Assembly: GCA_963628765.1 (NCBI GenBank)
Contig: CAVGFV010000022.1
Location: forward strand, 1 to 31,460
Source: Succinimonas sp963628765
GTDB lineage: Bacteria > Pseudomonadota > Gammaproteobacteria > Enterobacterales > Succinivibrionaceae
Length of the DNA stretch: 31,460 bases
Direction of reading: 5' to 3'
Below the pieces are notes generated by a model, which saw nothing but the letters and a program-made list of their open reading frames with translations, searched no databases and was not told where the DNA came from. A program made the translations under genes and the position numbers. Position 1 is the first letter of the stretch. Each line of letters begins with the position of its first letter. Positions 8,610 through 17,245 of this stretch are shown here, in pieces.

Positions 8610-8894
8610 ATGGGCGCTATTGAAAAGAAAGACAATACAATAATATTGCATGCCTTGATAACACCAAAGGCATCAAGAGATAGCATTATTAAATTTACTG
8701 AAGACGAGCTTAAAATAACCATCACAGCTCCACCAGTTGATGGAAAAGCTAACCAATACCTAATTAAATATCTAGCAAAACAGTTTGGTACAGCTAAAAG
8801 TCGCGTAAAAATAGTAAAAGGTGAAAGCAATCACCATAAAAAAATAGAAATTACGGGTGTAACAAAAATTCCAGCAGAAGTAGATTCAATTTAA
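8610..8894 (+). CDS. yggU: YggU/DUF167 family protein
   Basis: A small soluble protein (94 residues) of the DUF167 family; its biochemical role is not established. The family signature ITAPPVDGKANQYLIKYLAK and the following KIVKGESNHHKKIEI are clear. The start codon lies one base after the yggT stop, so it is probably translated by coupling. The length and the yggT-yggU order match other gammaproteobacteria. It converges on plsC through a shared hairpin. Confidence 0.92.
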   Translation: MGAIEKKDNTIILHALITPKASRDSIIKFTEDELKITITAPPVDGKANQYLIKYLAKQFGTAKSRVKIVKGESNHHKKIEITGVTKIPAEVDSI

Positions 8895-8908
8895 TTTGCA
8901 AAGAAAAA

Positions 8909-8935
8909 GCACTATTGCTAAAACCACAATAGTGC
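8909..8935. terminator. Hairpin between yggU and plsC, terminator mainly for the minus strand
   Basis: A perfect 9-bp stem GCACTATTG with CAATAGTGC and a 9-base loop. Read on the minus strand it is followed by TTTTTCTTT, so it suits the parC-plsC transcript. On the plus strand the T-tract is poor. Confidence 0.65.
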
Positions 8936-8994
8936 TCAAAATTATCTTATCTAGCCCCAAGAATTTATTATGATGCTTTTACAACGTGGTTAAT

Positions 8995-9762
8995 TTAATT
9001 TTCTTCTTTTACTTCATCGTAAGTAGGTAATGGTACACCGTCTGGACGGCGAACTTCTTTATCTAATTCCTTAATTCTGCTAAGCATCTTTTGTCTTAAG
9101 TCATCGGTAAATTTTTTTATATCTTTCTTATCCAAATTATCGGTACTCAAAGGAGGCAACATTTCAATAATGATTTCCCCATTGTCCCATCTATTGAGAT
9201 TGATTTGATTGTAATAAGACGATGTAACAAAAGGAATAATAGGTACATTTGCGAGCTTCGCTGTATGTACAGCCCCAGTTTTGAATTTTTGAAGACCTTT
9301 CCCTTTTGATCTATGACCTTCTGGGAAAATCCATAGCGATAATTTATTATGCTTAATCTTTTTTACTATCTCTAAAAATTCCCCACCAGTACGTGAGCGG
9401 TTTCCACGGTCTATTAAAATATTGCCTGACAGGTAAAATAGCAAACCAAATATTGGTGCCCAAATTAAGCTTTTCTTACCAACACAAACTAAACCAGGCT
9501 GTGGCACATCGGCCATAGTTACTATGTCCCAATTTGATTGATGGTTGCCAACAAAAACCGCAGGCATCATTTTTCTAAGAGCGTCAACATCAAAGCGACA
9601 AATTACCTTCACACCTAATAGCCATTGAGCTTTTCTTAGCATTTGGGTAAGCGCATATACATTTGCTCGGTGTCTAGGTCTAAAAATACACACCAAGCTA
9701 CCAAAAAACAGCCACAGCAAAGCTAAGATACCGAACATTACCACACGAAATATTAAAATCAT
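8995..9762 (-). CDS. plsC: 1-acyl-sn-glycerol-3-phosphate acyltransferase PlsC
   Basis: Membrane-associated enzyme that acylates lysophosphatidic acid to phosphatidic acid in phospholipid synthesis. The 255 residues open with a hydrophobic helix and hold the catalytic NHQSNWD (the H74-X4-D79 motif), the acceptor-binding FPEGHRSKG (146-154) and the downstream VPIIPF block. It overlaps the end of parC by four bases (ATGA), so translation is coupled; parC next to plsC is also the E. coli order. The charged C-terminal tail is not part of the conserved core. Confidence 0.95.
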   Translation of the reverse strand: MILIFRVVMFGILALLWLFFGSLVCIFRPRHRANVYALTQMLRKAQWLLGVKVICRFDVDALRKMMPAVFVGNHQSNWDIVTMADVPQPGLVCVGKKSLIWAPIFGLLFYLSGNILIDRGNRSRTGGEFLEIVKKIKHNKLSLWIFPEGHRSKGKGLQKFKTGAVHTAKLANVPIIPFVTSSYYNQINLNRWDNGEIIIEMLPPLSTDNLDKKDIKKFTDDLRQKMLSRIKELDKEVRRPDGVPLPTYDEVKEEN

Positions 9763-12077
9763 TTTTGTAATGTCTCCGAATTGTCATTAGCACTAGCGTT
9801 TACTTGAGAATCGTTTTCTACGTTATTTTCAATTTTTTCAATTGATGTAACTTTCTGAAGACCACGAGGAAGTTTTATTCCTCTACGTCCTCTCTCTCCT
9901 TTGTAATTTTCTAGATCTGCCGGCTTGACTGTAAGTTTTCTTTTCCCAGCATAGATAACGGCTGAATCCTCTGCTTTTAAAATACACCACGCAGTAACGA
10001 ATTCTTCATGAGTTTCCGCTTTCTGAATAGATATATTGATCATCCTGCTCCCCTTACCTTTACTTAAGCAAGGAAGATCTTGGACAGGGAACATAAGCAT
10101 TCGGCCTTGATTAGAAATAATCAAACATAGTGATTTATCAGGCTCTGGAACTTTTAAAGGTTCCAAAACATTAATTCCTTTTGGAACTGTCATTACAGCT
10201 TTACCGTTTACAGTTCTACTTATAAGGTCTTTAAAATGGCACAAAAATCCATAACCTGCTTCGGTACCTAAAAGGAACAGATCATTATCATTACCAGATA
10301 AGACTGCTTTTATGGAATCGCCTGGAGTAATGGTAAATTTACTGGTTAAAGGTTCCCCTTGGCTTCTTGCTGATGGCAAGGTATTAACCATTAATGAGTA
10401 TGATTGGCCATTATTGGAAATAAAGGCTACATTTTCATTACTCTTTGAAAATGCCTTCATCAAAAATTCATCGCCTTGTTTATAAGACAAGCTAGAAACA
10501 TCTTCAACATAACCTTTAGCTGCTCTAACCCATCCCATTTTTGACAACACTACGGTCATAGGCTCTGCTGGAATCATTTCTGATTCTGCAATTACCTTTG
10601 CTTGGGTTCTAGAAACAACAGGACTTATTCTGTCATCGCCAAACTCTTTAGCAGCGTCTTTAATACTTTTCTTTAAATAGTTCTTTAACTTCACTGATGA
10701 TGAAAGAATTTTTTCAATGTTATCCGCTTCATCATCGAGTTGATTCTTTTCTTCTTGCAACTTCATTTCAGAAAGGCGTGCTAACTGGCGAAGTTTAGTT
10801 TCTAGAATATATTCGACTTGTTCTTCTGAAAGATTAAAACGTTTTAATAAGACTTCTTTTGGCTTTTCTTCTTCTCGAATAATTCTTATAACTTCATCTA
10901 CATTTAAGAAAACAGTAAATAAAGCTTCTAATAAATGTAATCTTTTCTTTATTTTTGAAAGTTTAAAGTTAAGTTCTTTTACTACAGTATCTTTTCGAAA
11001 AGTCAGCCATTCATTTAATATTACAGGGAGTGGTTTTACAGCAGGATTGCCATTTAAACCAATCATATTAATATTTACTTGATATGTAGTTTCAAGGTCT
11101 AAATTTTTTAAAGCAAATAAATGCAACATTACAGCATCAGGATCTACTCTATTAGATCTTAGCTCTATTACAATGCGGCAATCTTTACTTGTTTCATTTC
11201 TTATATTTGAAATAAGAGGTAGTTTCTTCTGGTTCATAAGGGCAGCAATGTTGGTTTCAACTACAGAACCAGAAACTTTATAAGGTAAAGCTGTGATTAC
11301 GATATTACCCTTTTCTATATGGTAAACAGCTCGCATTCTTATACTACCGTTTCCTGTTTCATACATTTTTTGAAGATCGGAAACTGGAGTTATTATTTCA
11401 GCCTTAGTTGGATAATCAGGACCTTTGATGAAATTCATCAATTCAAGAACCGTGGCATCCGGATTATCTATAAGATATACACAGGCATCGGCCACCTCTC
11501 TAGCATTGTGTGGAGGGATATCAGTTTTGATGCCTACAGCAACACCTGAAGTGCCATTTAGCAATATATGGGGTAATCTTGCAGGAAGATAAGCTGGTTC
11601 TTTTAAAGTACCATCAAAGTTTTGAATAAAATCTGTGCCACCATCATCGAGTTCAGAAAGTAAAACATCTGAAAACTTAGTAAGACGCGACTCTGTATAA
11701 CGCATCGCTGCATATGATTTTGGTTCATCAGGATGTCCCCAGTTGCCTTGCCCATCAACTAGAGGATAACGATATGTAAAACTTTGAGCCATCAAGACCA
11801 TGGCTTCATAACAAGAAGAATCACCGTGAGGATGATATTTACCTAACACATCACCAACAGTACGTGCTGATTTTTTGTACTTTGCATTAGGATTAAGATT
11901 TAACTCATGCATGGCATAGATAATACGGCGTTGAACTGGTTTAAGTCCGTCGGCCACATGAGGAATAGCTCTATCCCTAATTACTGCCATCGAATAATTA
12001 AGATAAGCAGATTCAGTAAAAGTCTCTAGAGGAAGTGTTTCAACTCCTTCTAGGCTCATTTTTTTCTTGTCTTCCAT
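9759..12077 (-). CDS. parC: DNA topoisomerase IV subunit A ParC
   Basis: Breakage-reunion subunit of topoisomerase IV, which with ParE decatenates replicated chromosomes. The 772 residues begin with the conserved SYLNYSMAVIRDRAIPHVAD-like block (from residue 23), continue through GDVLGKYHPHGDSSCYEAM and carry the active-site tyrosine in AAMRYTES (Y127). The quinolone-determining positions, equivalent to E. coli S80 and E84, are serine (S87) and glutamate (E91), the susceptible-type residues. A beta-pinwheel-like C-terminal domain follows. ParE is not in the window. ATG 12077 has an AGGA element upstream. Confidence 0.96.
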   Translation of the reverse strand: MEDKKKMSLEGVETLPLETFTESAYLNYSMAVIRDRAIPHVADGLKPVQRRIIYAMHELNLNPNAKYKKSARTVGDVLGKYHPHGDSSCYEAMVLMAQSFTYRYPLVDGQGNWGHPDEPKSYAAMRYTESRLTKFSDVLLSELDDGGTDFIQNFDGTLKEPAYLPARLPHILLNGTSGVAVGIKTDIPPHNAREVADACVYLIDNPDATVLELMNFIKGPDYPTKAEIITPVSDLQKMYETGNGSIRMRAVYHIEKGNIVITALPYKVSGSVVETNIAALMNQKKLPLISNIRNETSKDCRIVIELRSNRVDPDAVMLHLFALKNLDLETTYQVNINMIGLNGNPAVKPLPVILNEWLTFRKDTVVKELNFKLSKIKKRLHLLEALFTVFLNVDEVIRIIREEEKPKEVLLKRFNLSEEQVEYILETKLRQLARLSEMKLQEEKNQLDDEADNIEKILSSSVKLKNYLKKSIKDAAKEFGDDRISPVVSRTQAKVIAESEMIPAEPMTVVLSKMGWVRAAKGYVEDVSSLSYKQGDEFLMKAFSKSNENVAFISNNGQSYSLMVNTLPSARSQGEPLTSKFTITPGDSIKAVLSGNDNDLFLLGTEAGYGFLCHFKDLISRTVNGKAVMTVPKGINVLEPLKVPEPDKSLCLIISNQGRMLMFPVQDLPCLSKGKGSRMINISIQKAETHEEFVTAWCILKAEDSAVIYAGKRKLTVKPADLENYKGERGRRGIKLPRGLQKVTSIEKIENNVENDSQVNASANDNSETLQK

Positions 12078-12229
12078 TTTATAATCCTGTTACTACTTCA
12101 AGTATTATAACCTAGTCGACATTCATAAAAAAATTAGACAGATAAAACCTTAATCTTTTTATCAATACAAAGTGTTTTTTTAATAGAAAAGTCCTAAAAT
12201 AAAGCGTCCAAAATGAGGCGAATACAAAC

Positions 12230-12877
12230 ATGCGTAAATATGTAATTGGTTTTATATTTTTGCTAGCATCAATAAATTCACTAGCAGATAATTTAAAAAC
12301 TACTGGTGGTACATCTATGCCATACAGATTATATTTAGAAGCTTTAAATGAGTATCCTGAATATGATCCTGAAAGAGATTACACAAAACTCGGAACCATA
12401 TCAATAAACCTTGCCAATATAGGAATCACCTCTATTAAAAAGAATTTAGTAGATAAAGTCGTGGTCTATAAATCTCAATATAAAATTTTTTTGTATAAGG
12501 GTAATAACCTAATAAAAAGCTTTTATATATCATTAGGGAAAAAACCTAAAGGTCCAAAACTTTACGAAGGTGATCAAAAAACTCCTGAGGGGATTTATAC
12601 CTTAGACTACATAAAAGAACGTTCAAACTACTATAAAGCATTTCATATTTCATATCCTAACTCCAAAGATATTGAGAGAGCTAGAAAACTAGGCAAACGC
12701 CCAGGAGGTATGATTATGGTTCATGGAGAACCTCACTTTTATGGGAAACAGGAAGATAGAGTACCAGGCATTATGCCATCCAACTGGACCAATGGTTGTA
12801 TAGCTCTTTTAAATGCAGACATGGATGAATTTCTCTCTCTTGTTGATCCAGGAACTACAATAGAAATACTTCCATAA
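12230..12877 (+). CDS. Exported L,D-transpeptidase-fold (YkuD) protein, YafK-like
   Basis: Probably a periplasmic enzyme acting on peptidoglycan. The 215 residues start with a signal peptide (MRKYVIGFIFLLASINSLA, cut before DN). The YkuD catalytic domain covers about 75-215: GDQKTPEGIYTL (114-125), HGEPHF with H165, and SNWTNGCIALLNADMDEF with nucleophile C190. The WTNGCIA form, with threonine where many family members have serine, resembles E. coli YafK/DpaA, which cleaves Braun lipoprotein from peptidoglycan. Whether this protein forms crosslinks or removes lipoprotein cannot be told from sequence. It is divergent from parC and ends at a bidirectional terminator. Confidence 0.85.
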   Translation: MRKYVIGFIFLLASINSLADNLKTTGGTSMPYRLYLEALNEYPEYDPERDYTKLGTISINLANIGITSIKKNLVDKVVVYKSQYKIFLYKGNNLIKSFYISLGKKPKGPKLYEGDQKTPEGIYTLDYIKERSNYYKAFHISYPNSKDIERARKLGKRPGGMIMVHGEPHFYGKQEDRVPGIMPSNWTNGCIALLNADMDEFLSLVDPGTTIEILP

Positions 12878-12893
12878 AGTAGGCAGTTATAAA

Positions 12894-12920
12894 AAAGCCT
12901 AGTCAAAAAAACTAGGCTTT
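12894..12920. terminator. Bidirectional terminator between the YkuD gene and the acidic protein gene
   Basis: A perfect 10-bp stem AAAGCCTAGT with ACTAGGCTTT and a 7-base loop, flanked by A-runs on the left that give a T-run on the minus strand. It serves two convergent genes. Confidence 0.85.
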
Positions 12921-12971
12921 AATATTAAGCTTTTTGAAAATCTCAATTAACGTTCAAAAAGTTCATCAAAA

Positions 12972-13427
12972 TTAATCTAAATCGGCGTCAACACCTTGTG
13001 GATAAAAATCTAATCCTATTTCTGCATTATCACTGAGTTCATTAGGTTGTCTTACCGCAGAAATTGGAATTAACAGTATCACAAAACATGTTGCTGATTT
13101 TGATAATTCTTGTTCAGAAGAATCTTTAATAAAAATGGTTACCTCAGCGTATTGGTTCATTATTTTTTCATCTAAGAGGTAATCATATAAGCCATCTGTA
13201 TCGTTATTTAACCAATAATCTGATGGAGGAATAGTGACAGTATTATATATATTGTCAGATTCTAAGTTAGCGTTAAATGCATCCAATCGAGCTTCTGTTA
13301 ATTCATTATTTTCAAGAGCTGTTGGAATCATTTGTTGTATGACATCATATGCAATATCAACAATTTGAGAATATTCATCATCGCTTAAAACTACTTCAGA
13401 TTCTTGAGCTCTTTCTTCGTTTTCCAT
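12972..13427 (-). CDS. Small acidic protein of unknown function
   Basis: 151 residues that I do not recognise. The protein is rich in Asp and Glu, especially at both ends (MENEERAQESEVVLSDDE at the start, GVDADLD at the end). It has no signal peptide and only one hydrophobic stretch (ATCFVILLIPISAV, about 112-125), which reads more like a buried strand than a membrane helix. Its layout, an alpha-helical first half and a beta-rich second half, loosely recalls small chaperone-like proteins, but no motif supports that. It lies alone between two terminators; the upstream GGTG is a weak ribosome-binding site. Codon use looks like that of its neighbours. Confidence 0.7.
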   Translation of the reverse strand: MENEERAQESEVVLSDDEYSQIVDIAYDVIQQMIPTALENNELTEARLDAFNANLESDNIYNTVTIPPSDYWLNNDTDGLYDYLLDEKIMNQYAEVTIFIKDSSEQELSKSATCFVILLIPISAVRQPNELSDNAEIGLDFYPQGVDADLD

Positions 13428-13502
13428 AAAAACACCATTGAAATTTTATACATATACAGGACACATAAAATTATACAGGCAATAAATTAGCTTTAAAATA
13501 AA

Positions 13503-13527
13503 AAAGTCTGGCAAGGTGCCAGACTTT
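13503..13527. terminator. Terminator after the malS-like gene
   Basis: A perfect 11-bp stem AAAGTCTGGCA with TGCCAGACTTT and a 3-base loop. Read on the minus strand it is followed by TTTTTATTTT, 28 bases after the amylase stop. Confidence 0.88.
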
Positions 13528-13554
13528 CTTTTAGCTATTTACTTAGTTTTGAAA

Positions 13555-15729
13555 CTAGTTTTTTCTGCCTGCAGAAACAACTACAACCTTATCATTACCC
13601 TTTTGGCGCATGAAGGTATATGGGCTTGAAGCAAGCTTAACGTGTTTACCCTCAGCTACAGCAGGATGGTTAAGTCTGAACTTGTTCAAAATTGACCAAT
13701 GTTTAACAAGGCCCTTATTATCTGCATTATTCAGATCACCCCAGTTCATATCTGAACGCAATGACTGGTCTACAACACCATCATCTTTCATAAGCTTACG
13801 ACCAGATTCATCACCGTAATAAATTTGAACCTGTCCTGGGAGCATCAAGAAGCTGTTTGCAACACGCTTTTGTAACGCAAAGTCTTGATAGTCAGAGAAG
13901 AACAATTTTGTATCGTGTGATGAGATGTATGAAAGTATATTAAATCCCTTGGTCTGAACTGACTTAGAATACTTAGCATATGTAGATTCTGCTTCCTTCA
14001 TACACTGAGCGGCAGTCATAGAATCTTTTTGATAGTCAAAGTTAATTAAACTATCAAAGCCATTGTCATACCATAGGTCTTTTGAAACACCGTGATCGAA
14101 TACTTCACCAACCATAAAGAAAGGTGTGTCATCTATCTTCTTAGAAGGGTTTTCTTTCTTCCACTGTTTTAGAGCTTCGGTAGAACTTTGTTTTAACTGT
14201 TTCCAAGCATATGGATCTACGTGTTTTACTGTATCACAACGGAAACCATCTACACCAAAGTTACGAACATAATACGTATGCCAACTTACTAAATAATCTA
14301 CGATAGATGCATTAGGAAGTTCCTTAACCTTGGTGTCTTTCTTATTCTTAAAGAAAGCTGGTAGTTTTACAGGAGTTTTCTTTTCTGTCTTAAAATCAGG
14401 AAGACCACCTACAGCCATATCTTGATCATCTACACCTGGTTCATCATATCCAGGTAAGCCGGCACGAACCCAATCTGGACCCCACCATTTCTTCCAAGCT
14501 TTGGTTGTATAGTCAATTACACCATTGACGCTACCCCAGGTCGCATATAATCCCGCAGGTTTATATTCTGACCAATCCTTAGGAAGATTAGATTTATCTT
14601 TAACAAGTTCTTCTAATCCAACATCTTGGAGATCTTTCAATGTTGCATAACCTGCATGGTTCATAACAACGTCAACAAGAATACGTATACCACGTTTGTG
14701 GGCTTCATCAATAAAACGTTGGAAATCAGCTTCAGAGCCGAGGTTTTTATCAATATTGGTAAAGTCTAAAGCCCAATAACCATGGTAACCATAGAATGGG
14801 AATGAACCTTCTGAGCCACCACTTACGAAACCATGAACCTGTTCAACAATTGGAGTAACCCAAATAGCATTTATGCCTAAATCTTTTAGATAATCCAATT
14901 TTTGTGTTATGCCAGCAAAGTCACCGCCATGCCAAGTACCAATTTCGTTTTTACCATCATTCTTTCTACCATATGAATGATCGTTAGACTTGTCACCATT
15001 ATTAAAACGGTCAGTTAACATGAAGTAAACGTTAGCGTTATCCCAGCTAAAAGGAGCTTGAGAAATAGATTTAGCCTCTTCAAGAAGCAAAATACCTTCA
15101 CTTTCAGGAGCTGGAGTTAAAGTTACCTTACCACCTTTAACAACTGCGGTTGCACCACTGTATGCATCACGAACTGTAGTTCCGTTCTTAAACGCTTTTC
15201 CAACATTTGCTGTTACTGGACCGCCATCCCAAGTATCACAGGCAACTTGTGGAGGCTGTCTCTTAACTTCAACCTTCTTTGTGCTTCTTAAAATCTTTAC
15301 TGTTGGAGCATCCTTTGTGTAGTTCAAAGTAAAGTCATAATTACCAGCGAGAACAACATTTAACTTAAATTTGCCTTTAGCACATTTATCCATTTGTGTT
15401 GTTGTACCAAAAGAAATATTGGTATCAGCTGTTGGTCCAAATAAGGTACCACATGTTTTATTATTATCAGATAAAACGAAGGTATGAGGACCTTTATCTA
15501 ATGCAACTGTAGCATGATAAATATTATTGTTTTTACCTAGCTTAAATTCATTATCAGGACTCTGAGCTTGGCCATCTACCTTGATAAAAACAGATTTGGT
15601 TAATTTCCCACTAACTTGTGTAGTTTTAGCAGCGGAAGTAGCAGAAGAAGTAGATCCTGATCCACTATTACAACCCGCAATAGATAATATTATTGCGCTA
15701 GCTAATGCAGTAATTAAATATTTTTTCAT
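13555..15729 (-). CDS. malS: Lipoprotein alpha-amylase of the MalS type (GH13)
   Basis: Hydrolyses alpha-1,4-glucans or maltodextrins in the periplasm or at the outer membrane. Over its whole length it reads like E. coli MalS: the N-terminal region with a CDTWDGGPV block, NANVYFMLTDRFNNGD, EIGTWHGGDFAGIT, VDVVMNHAGYATL, GFRCDTVKHV (nucleophile D499), FMVGEVFDHG (acid/base E542), LSYISSHDTKLF (D606) and the C-terminal GNDKVVVVSAGR. Numbers are for the ATG at 15729, chosen because AAAGGA lies about 11 bases upstream; an ATG four codons earlier abuts that element. Unlike E. coli MalS it carries a lipobox (LSIAGC, Cys20) and a Ser/Gly/Thr-rich linker, so it should be membrane-anchored. No other maltose genes are nearby. 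Confidence 0.92.
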   Translation of the reverse strand: MKKYLITALASAIILSIAGCNSGSGSTSSATSAAKTTQVSGKLTKSVFIKVDGQAQSPDNEFKLGKNNNIYHATVALDKGPHTFVLSDNNKTCGTLFGPTADTNISFGTTTQMDKCAKGKFKLNVVLAGNYDFTLNYTKDAPTVKILRSTKKVEVKRQPPQVACDTWDGGPVTANVGKAFKNGTTVRDAYSGATAVVKGGKVTLTPAPESEGILLLEEAKSISQAPFSWDNANVYFMLTDRFNNGDKSNDHSYGRKNDGKNEIGTWHGGDFAGITQKLDYLKDLGINAIWVTPIVEQVHGFVSGGSEGSFPFYGYHGYWALDFTNIDKNLGSEADFQRFIDEAHKRGIRILVDVVMNHAGYATLKDLQDVGLEELVKDKSNLPKDWSEYKPAGLYATWGSVNGVIDYTTKAWKKWWGPDWVRAGLPGYDEPGVDDQDMAVGGLPDFKTEKKTPVKLPAFFKNKKDTKVKELPNASIVDYLVSWHTYYVRNFGVDGFRCDTVKHVDPYAWKQLKQSSTEALKQWKKENPSKKIDDTPFFMVGEVFDHGVSKDLWYDNGFDSLINFDYQKDSMTAAQCMKEAESTYAKYSKSVQTKGFNILSYISSHDTKLFFSDYQDFALQKRVANSFLMLPGQVQIYYGDESGRKLMKDDGVVDQSLRSDMNWGDLNNADNKGLVKHWSILNKFRLNHPAVAEGKHVKLASSPYTFMRQKGNDKVVVVSAGRKN

Positions 15730-16020
15730 GAAAAAATACATCCTTTATAGGAAAATGAAACAGAACATTAGATTTAATATTATTTTTATCAAATTAAATC
15801 ATATTAAATTTGAGTAAGGTAACAGTAACTAACACTAATCAAGAGTTATGACTATAAAACATCAAAAAACTAAGAATAGCAGACCGTGAGGATAGCTTAT
15901 ATAAAATCTAATGTAAAAAACGTTAAATAATACGCAATGAGAAAATTATAATAAAAAGTTAAATGATCTATGCTTTTATATAAAATTACAGTTGCAAAAA
16001 TGTGAACAAGTTGAGATAAA
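15730..16020. other. AT-rich gap upstream of malS with no gene seen
   Basis: About 290 bases of very AT-rich DNA between malS and the terminator of the second rpoA. It should hold the malS promoter; a TATGAT box on the minus strand (15798-15803) is the best -10 candidate, without a convincing -35. There is one half-site like a CRP box (AAATGTGA, near 15998) and no matching second half, and I found no MalT-type box. No open frame of note. Confidence 0.5.
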
Positions 16021-16043
16021 AAAAGGGAGCTAAGCTCCCTTTT
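16021..16043 (-). terminator. Terminator after the second rpoA
   Basis: A 10-bp stem AAAAGGGAGC with GCTCCCTTTT and a 3-base loop, followed by T-runs on the minus strand. It lies 17 bases after the stop codon of the downstream rpoA copy, so that gene ends its own transcript here. Confidence 0.9.
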
Positions 16044-16060
16044 TAAATTAGATTATTTTA

Positions 16061-17113
16061 TTAATCATTAAATTGATTTTGAATTTCTACTGGAGGCCAA
16101 TTCTCAAGTCTCATGCCTAAAGTTAAGCCTTCTTTTGCAAGAACATCCTTAATTTCAGTTAATGACTTCTTACCTAAATTTGGAGTCTTAAGAAGTTCAA
16201 CTTCAGTGCGCTGAACAAGGTCACCAATATAGCGAATACCTTCTGCTTTCAAACAGTTAGCTGAACGAACAGTCAATTCAAGATCTTCAACAGTCTTGAG
16301 AAGTTTAGGATCAACCTTTGGCTCTTCGATTTCGTTAGTAATGGTTTCAGACTCAGATTGAATATCAATAAAGGTATTTAACTGCTCATAGAAAATAGTA
16401 GCAGATTCCTTTAAAGCTTCTTCAGGAGTGATAGTTCCATCAGTAGTCATATTGATAACTAGTCTTTCAAGATCGTCGCGTCCTGGTACTGCATCTGATT
16501 TTTCAATCTTATATGCAACATTTTGAACAGGGCTGTAGGTAGCATCAACCATTAAACGACCAATAAAACGTTCATCACCTTCTGTATGAGGACGCAAATC
16601 ACCACGAACAAAACCTCTGCCCTTATCAACATGAAGCTTCATAACAAAAGGAACATCACGTGAAGTAATATGGCAAATAACTAAATCTTTATTATGGATA
16701 GTTACGCCAGCTGGGCAATAAATATCACCTGCAGTAATAGGGCCAATGTAATCTGTCTTTGCATTTGGTGCTTCATCAGAATTACCATCAGGATCATTTA
16801 CACGCAAAGTCAAATCAACTTTATCTTTAAAAGAAGAATCAATTGAAACTGCAATTTTCTTTAAATTTAAAAGAAGAATTAAGATATCTTCTTGTAGACC
16901 TTCTTTAGTTGTATATTCGTGATCAACATTATTGATCTCACAAGAATATATAGCAGAACCAGGCATTGAGGAAAGGAGTATACGCCTAAGAGCATTACCT
17001 AAAGTAAGCCCAAAGTTAGGTTCAAAAGGCTCAAGAACAATTTTAGATTGAGTATCGGATATATGCTCGATCTTAGCTTCTTGAGGCTTAAAAATATCAG
17101 TAACGAAGTCCAA
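16061..17113 (-). CDS. rpoA2: Second, diverged RNA polymerase alpha subunit (rpoA copy 2)
   Basis: A complete 350-residue alpha subunit. The N-terminal assembly domain has TLGNALRRILLSSMPG (37-52; the RR pair equals E. coli R44-R45, needed for binding beta) and IGRLMVDATYSPV (184-196, the beta'-contacting region). Both read like E. coli. In contrast E. coli ERGFG has become EPNFG, and ARVEQRTDL has become DAVPGRDDL. About 13 residues are inserted near 106-120 (NDPDGNSDEAPNAKT). The C-terminal domain is complete, with R283 equal to E. coli R265 in TVRSANCLKAE and NLGKKSLTEIKDVL intact. It starts with TTG, with GAGGG 8 bases upstream. It lies beyond the rplQ terminator with its own signals. It may pair with copy 1 as a heterodimer; that is inference. 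Confidence 0.93.
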   Translation of the reverse strand: MDFVTDIFKPQEAKIEHISDTQSKIVLEPFEPNFGLTLGNALRRILLSSMPGSAIYSCEINNVDHEYTTKEGLQEDILILLLNLKKIAVSIDSSFKDKVDLTLRVNDPDGNSDEAPNAKTDYIGPITAGDIYCPAGVTIHNKDLVICHITSRDVPFVMKLHVDKGRGFVRGDLRPHTEGDERFIGRLMVDATYSPVQNVAYKIEKSDAVPGRDDLERLVINMTTDGTITPEEALKESATIFYEQLNTFIDIQSESETITNEIEEPKVDPKLLKTVEDLELTVRSANCLKAEGIRYIGDLVQRTEVELLKTPNLGKKSLTEIKDVLAKEGLTLGMRLENWPPVEIQNQFND

Positions 17114-17197
17114 GGCAGATCCCTCTATTTTTGACTTAAAGTTAGAGAATTACACGATTAAAGATAAAAACAAAGGATTAATCCAATGAACTTATAT

Positions 17198-17227
17198 TTT
17201 ATAGAGTAGTTCTCAATATAAAAACAA
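17198..17227 (-). promoter_or_regulatory. Candidate promoter of the second rpoA
   Basis: On the minus strand TATAAA (17198-17203) lies 18 bases downstream of TTGTTT (17222-17227), about 85 bases before the TTG start. A promoter is expected here because a terminator separates this gene from rplQ. The boxes themselves are only moderately good in such AT-rich DNA. Confidence 0.35.
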
Positions 17228-17245
17228 AAATGTAAAACTAACATA

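Noticed and set aside
15730..15900. MalT box for malS
   Set aside because: Only partial matches such as GGATAG and GGATGT, not repeated and not placed like known MalT arrays.
15985..16020. CRP-like site (AAATGTGA) upstream of malS
   Set aside because: Only the left half matches; the right half (TGAGATAAA) does not, and it is about 280 bases from the gene.
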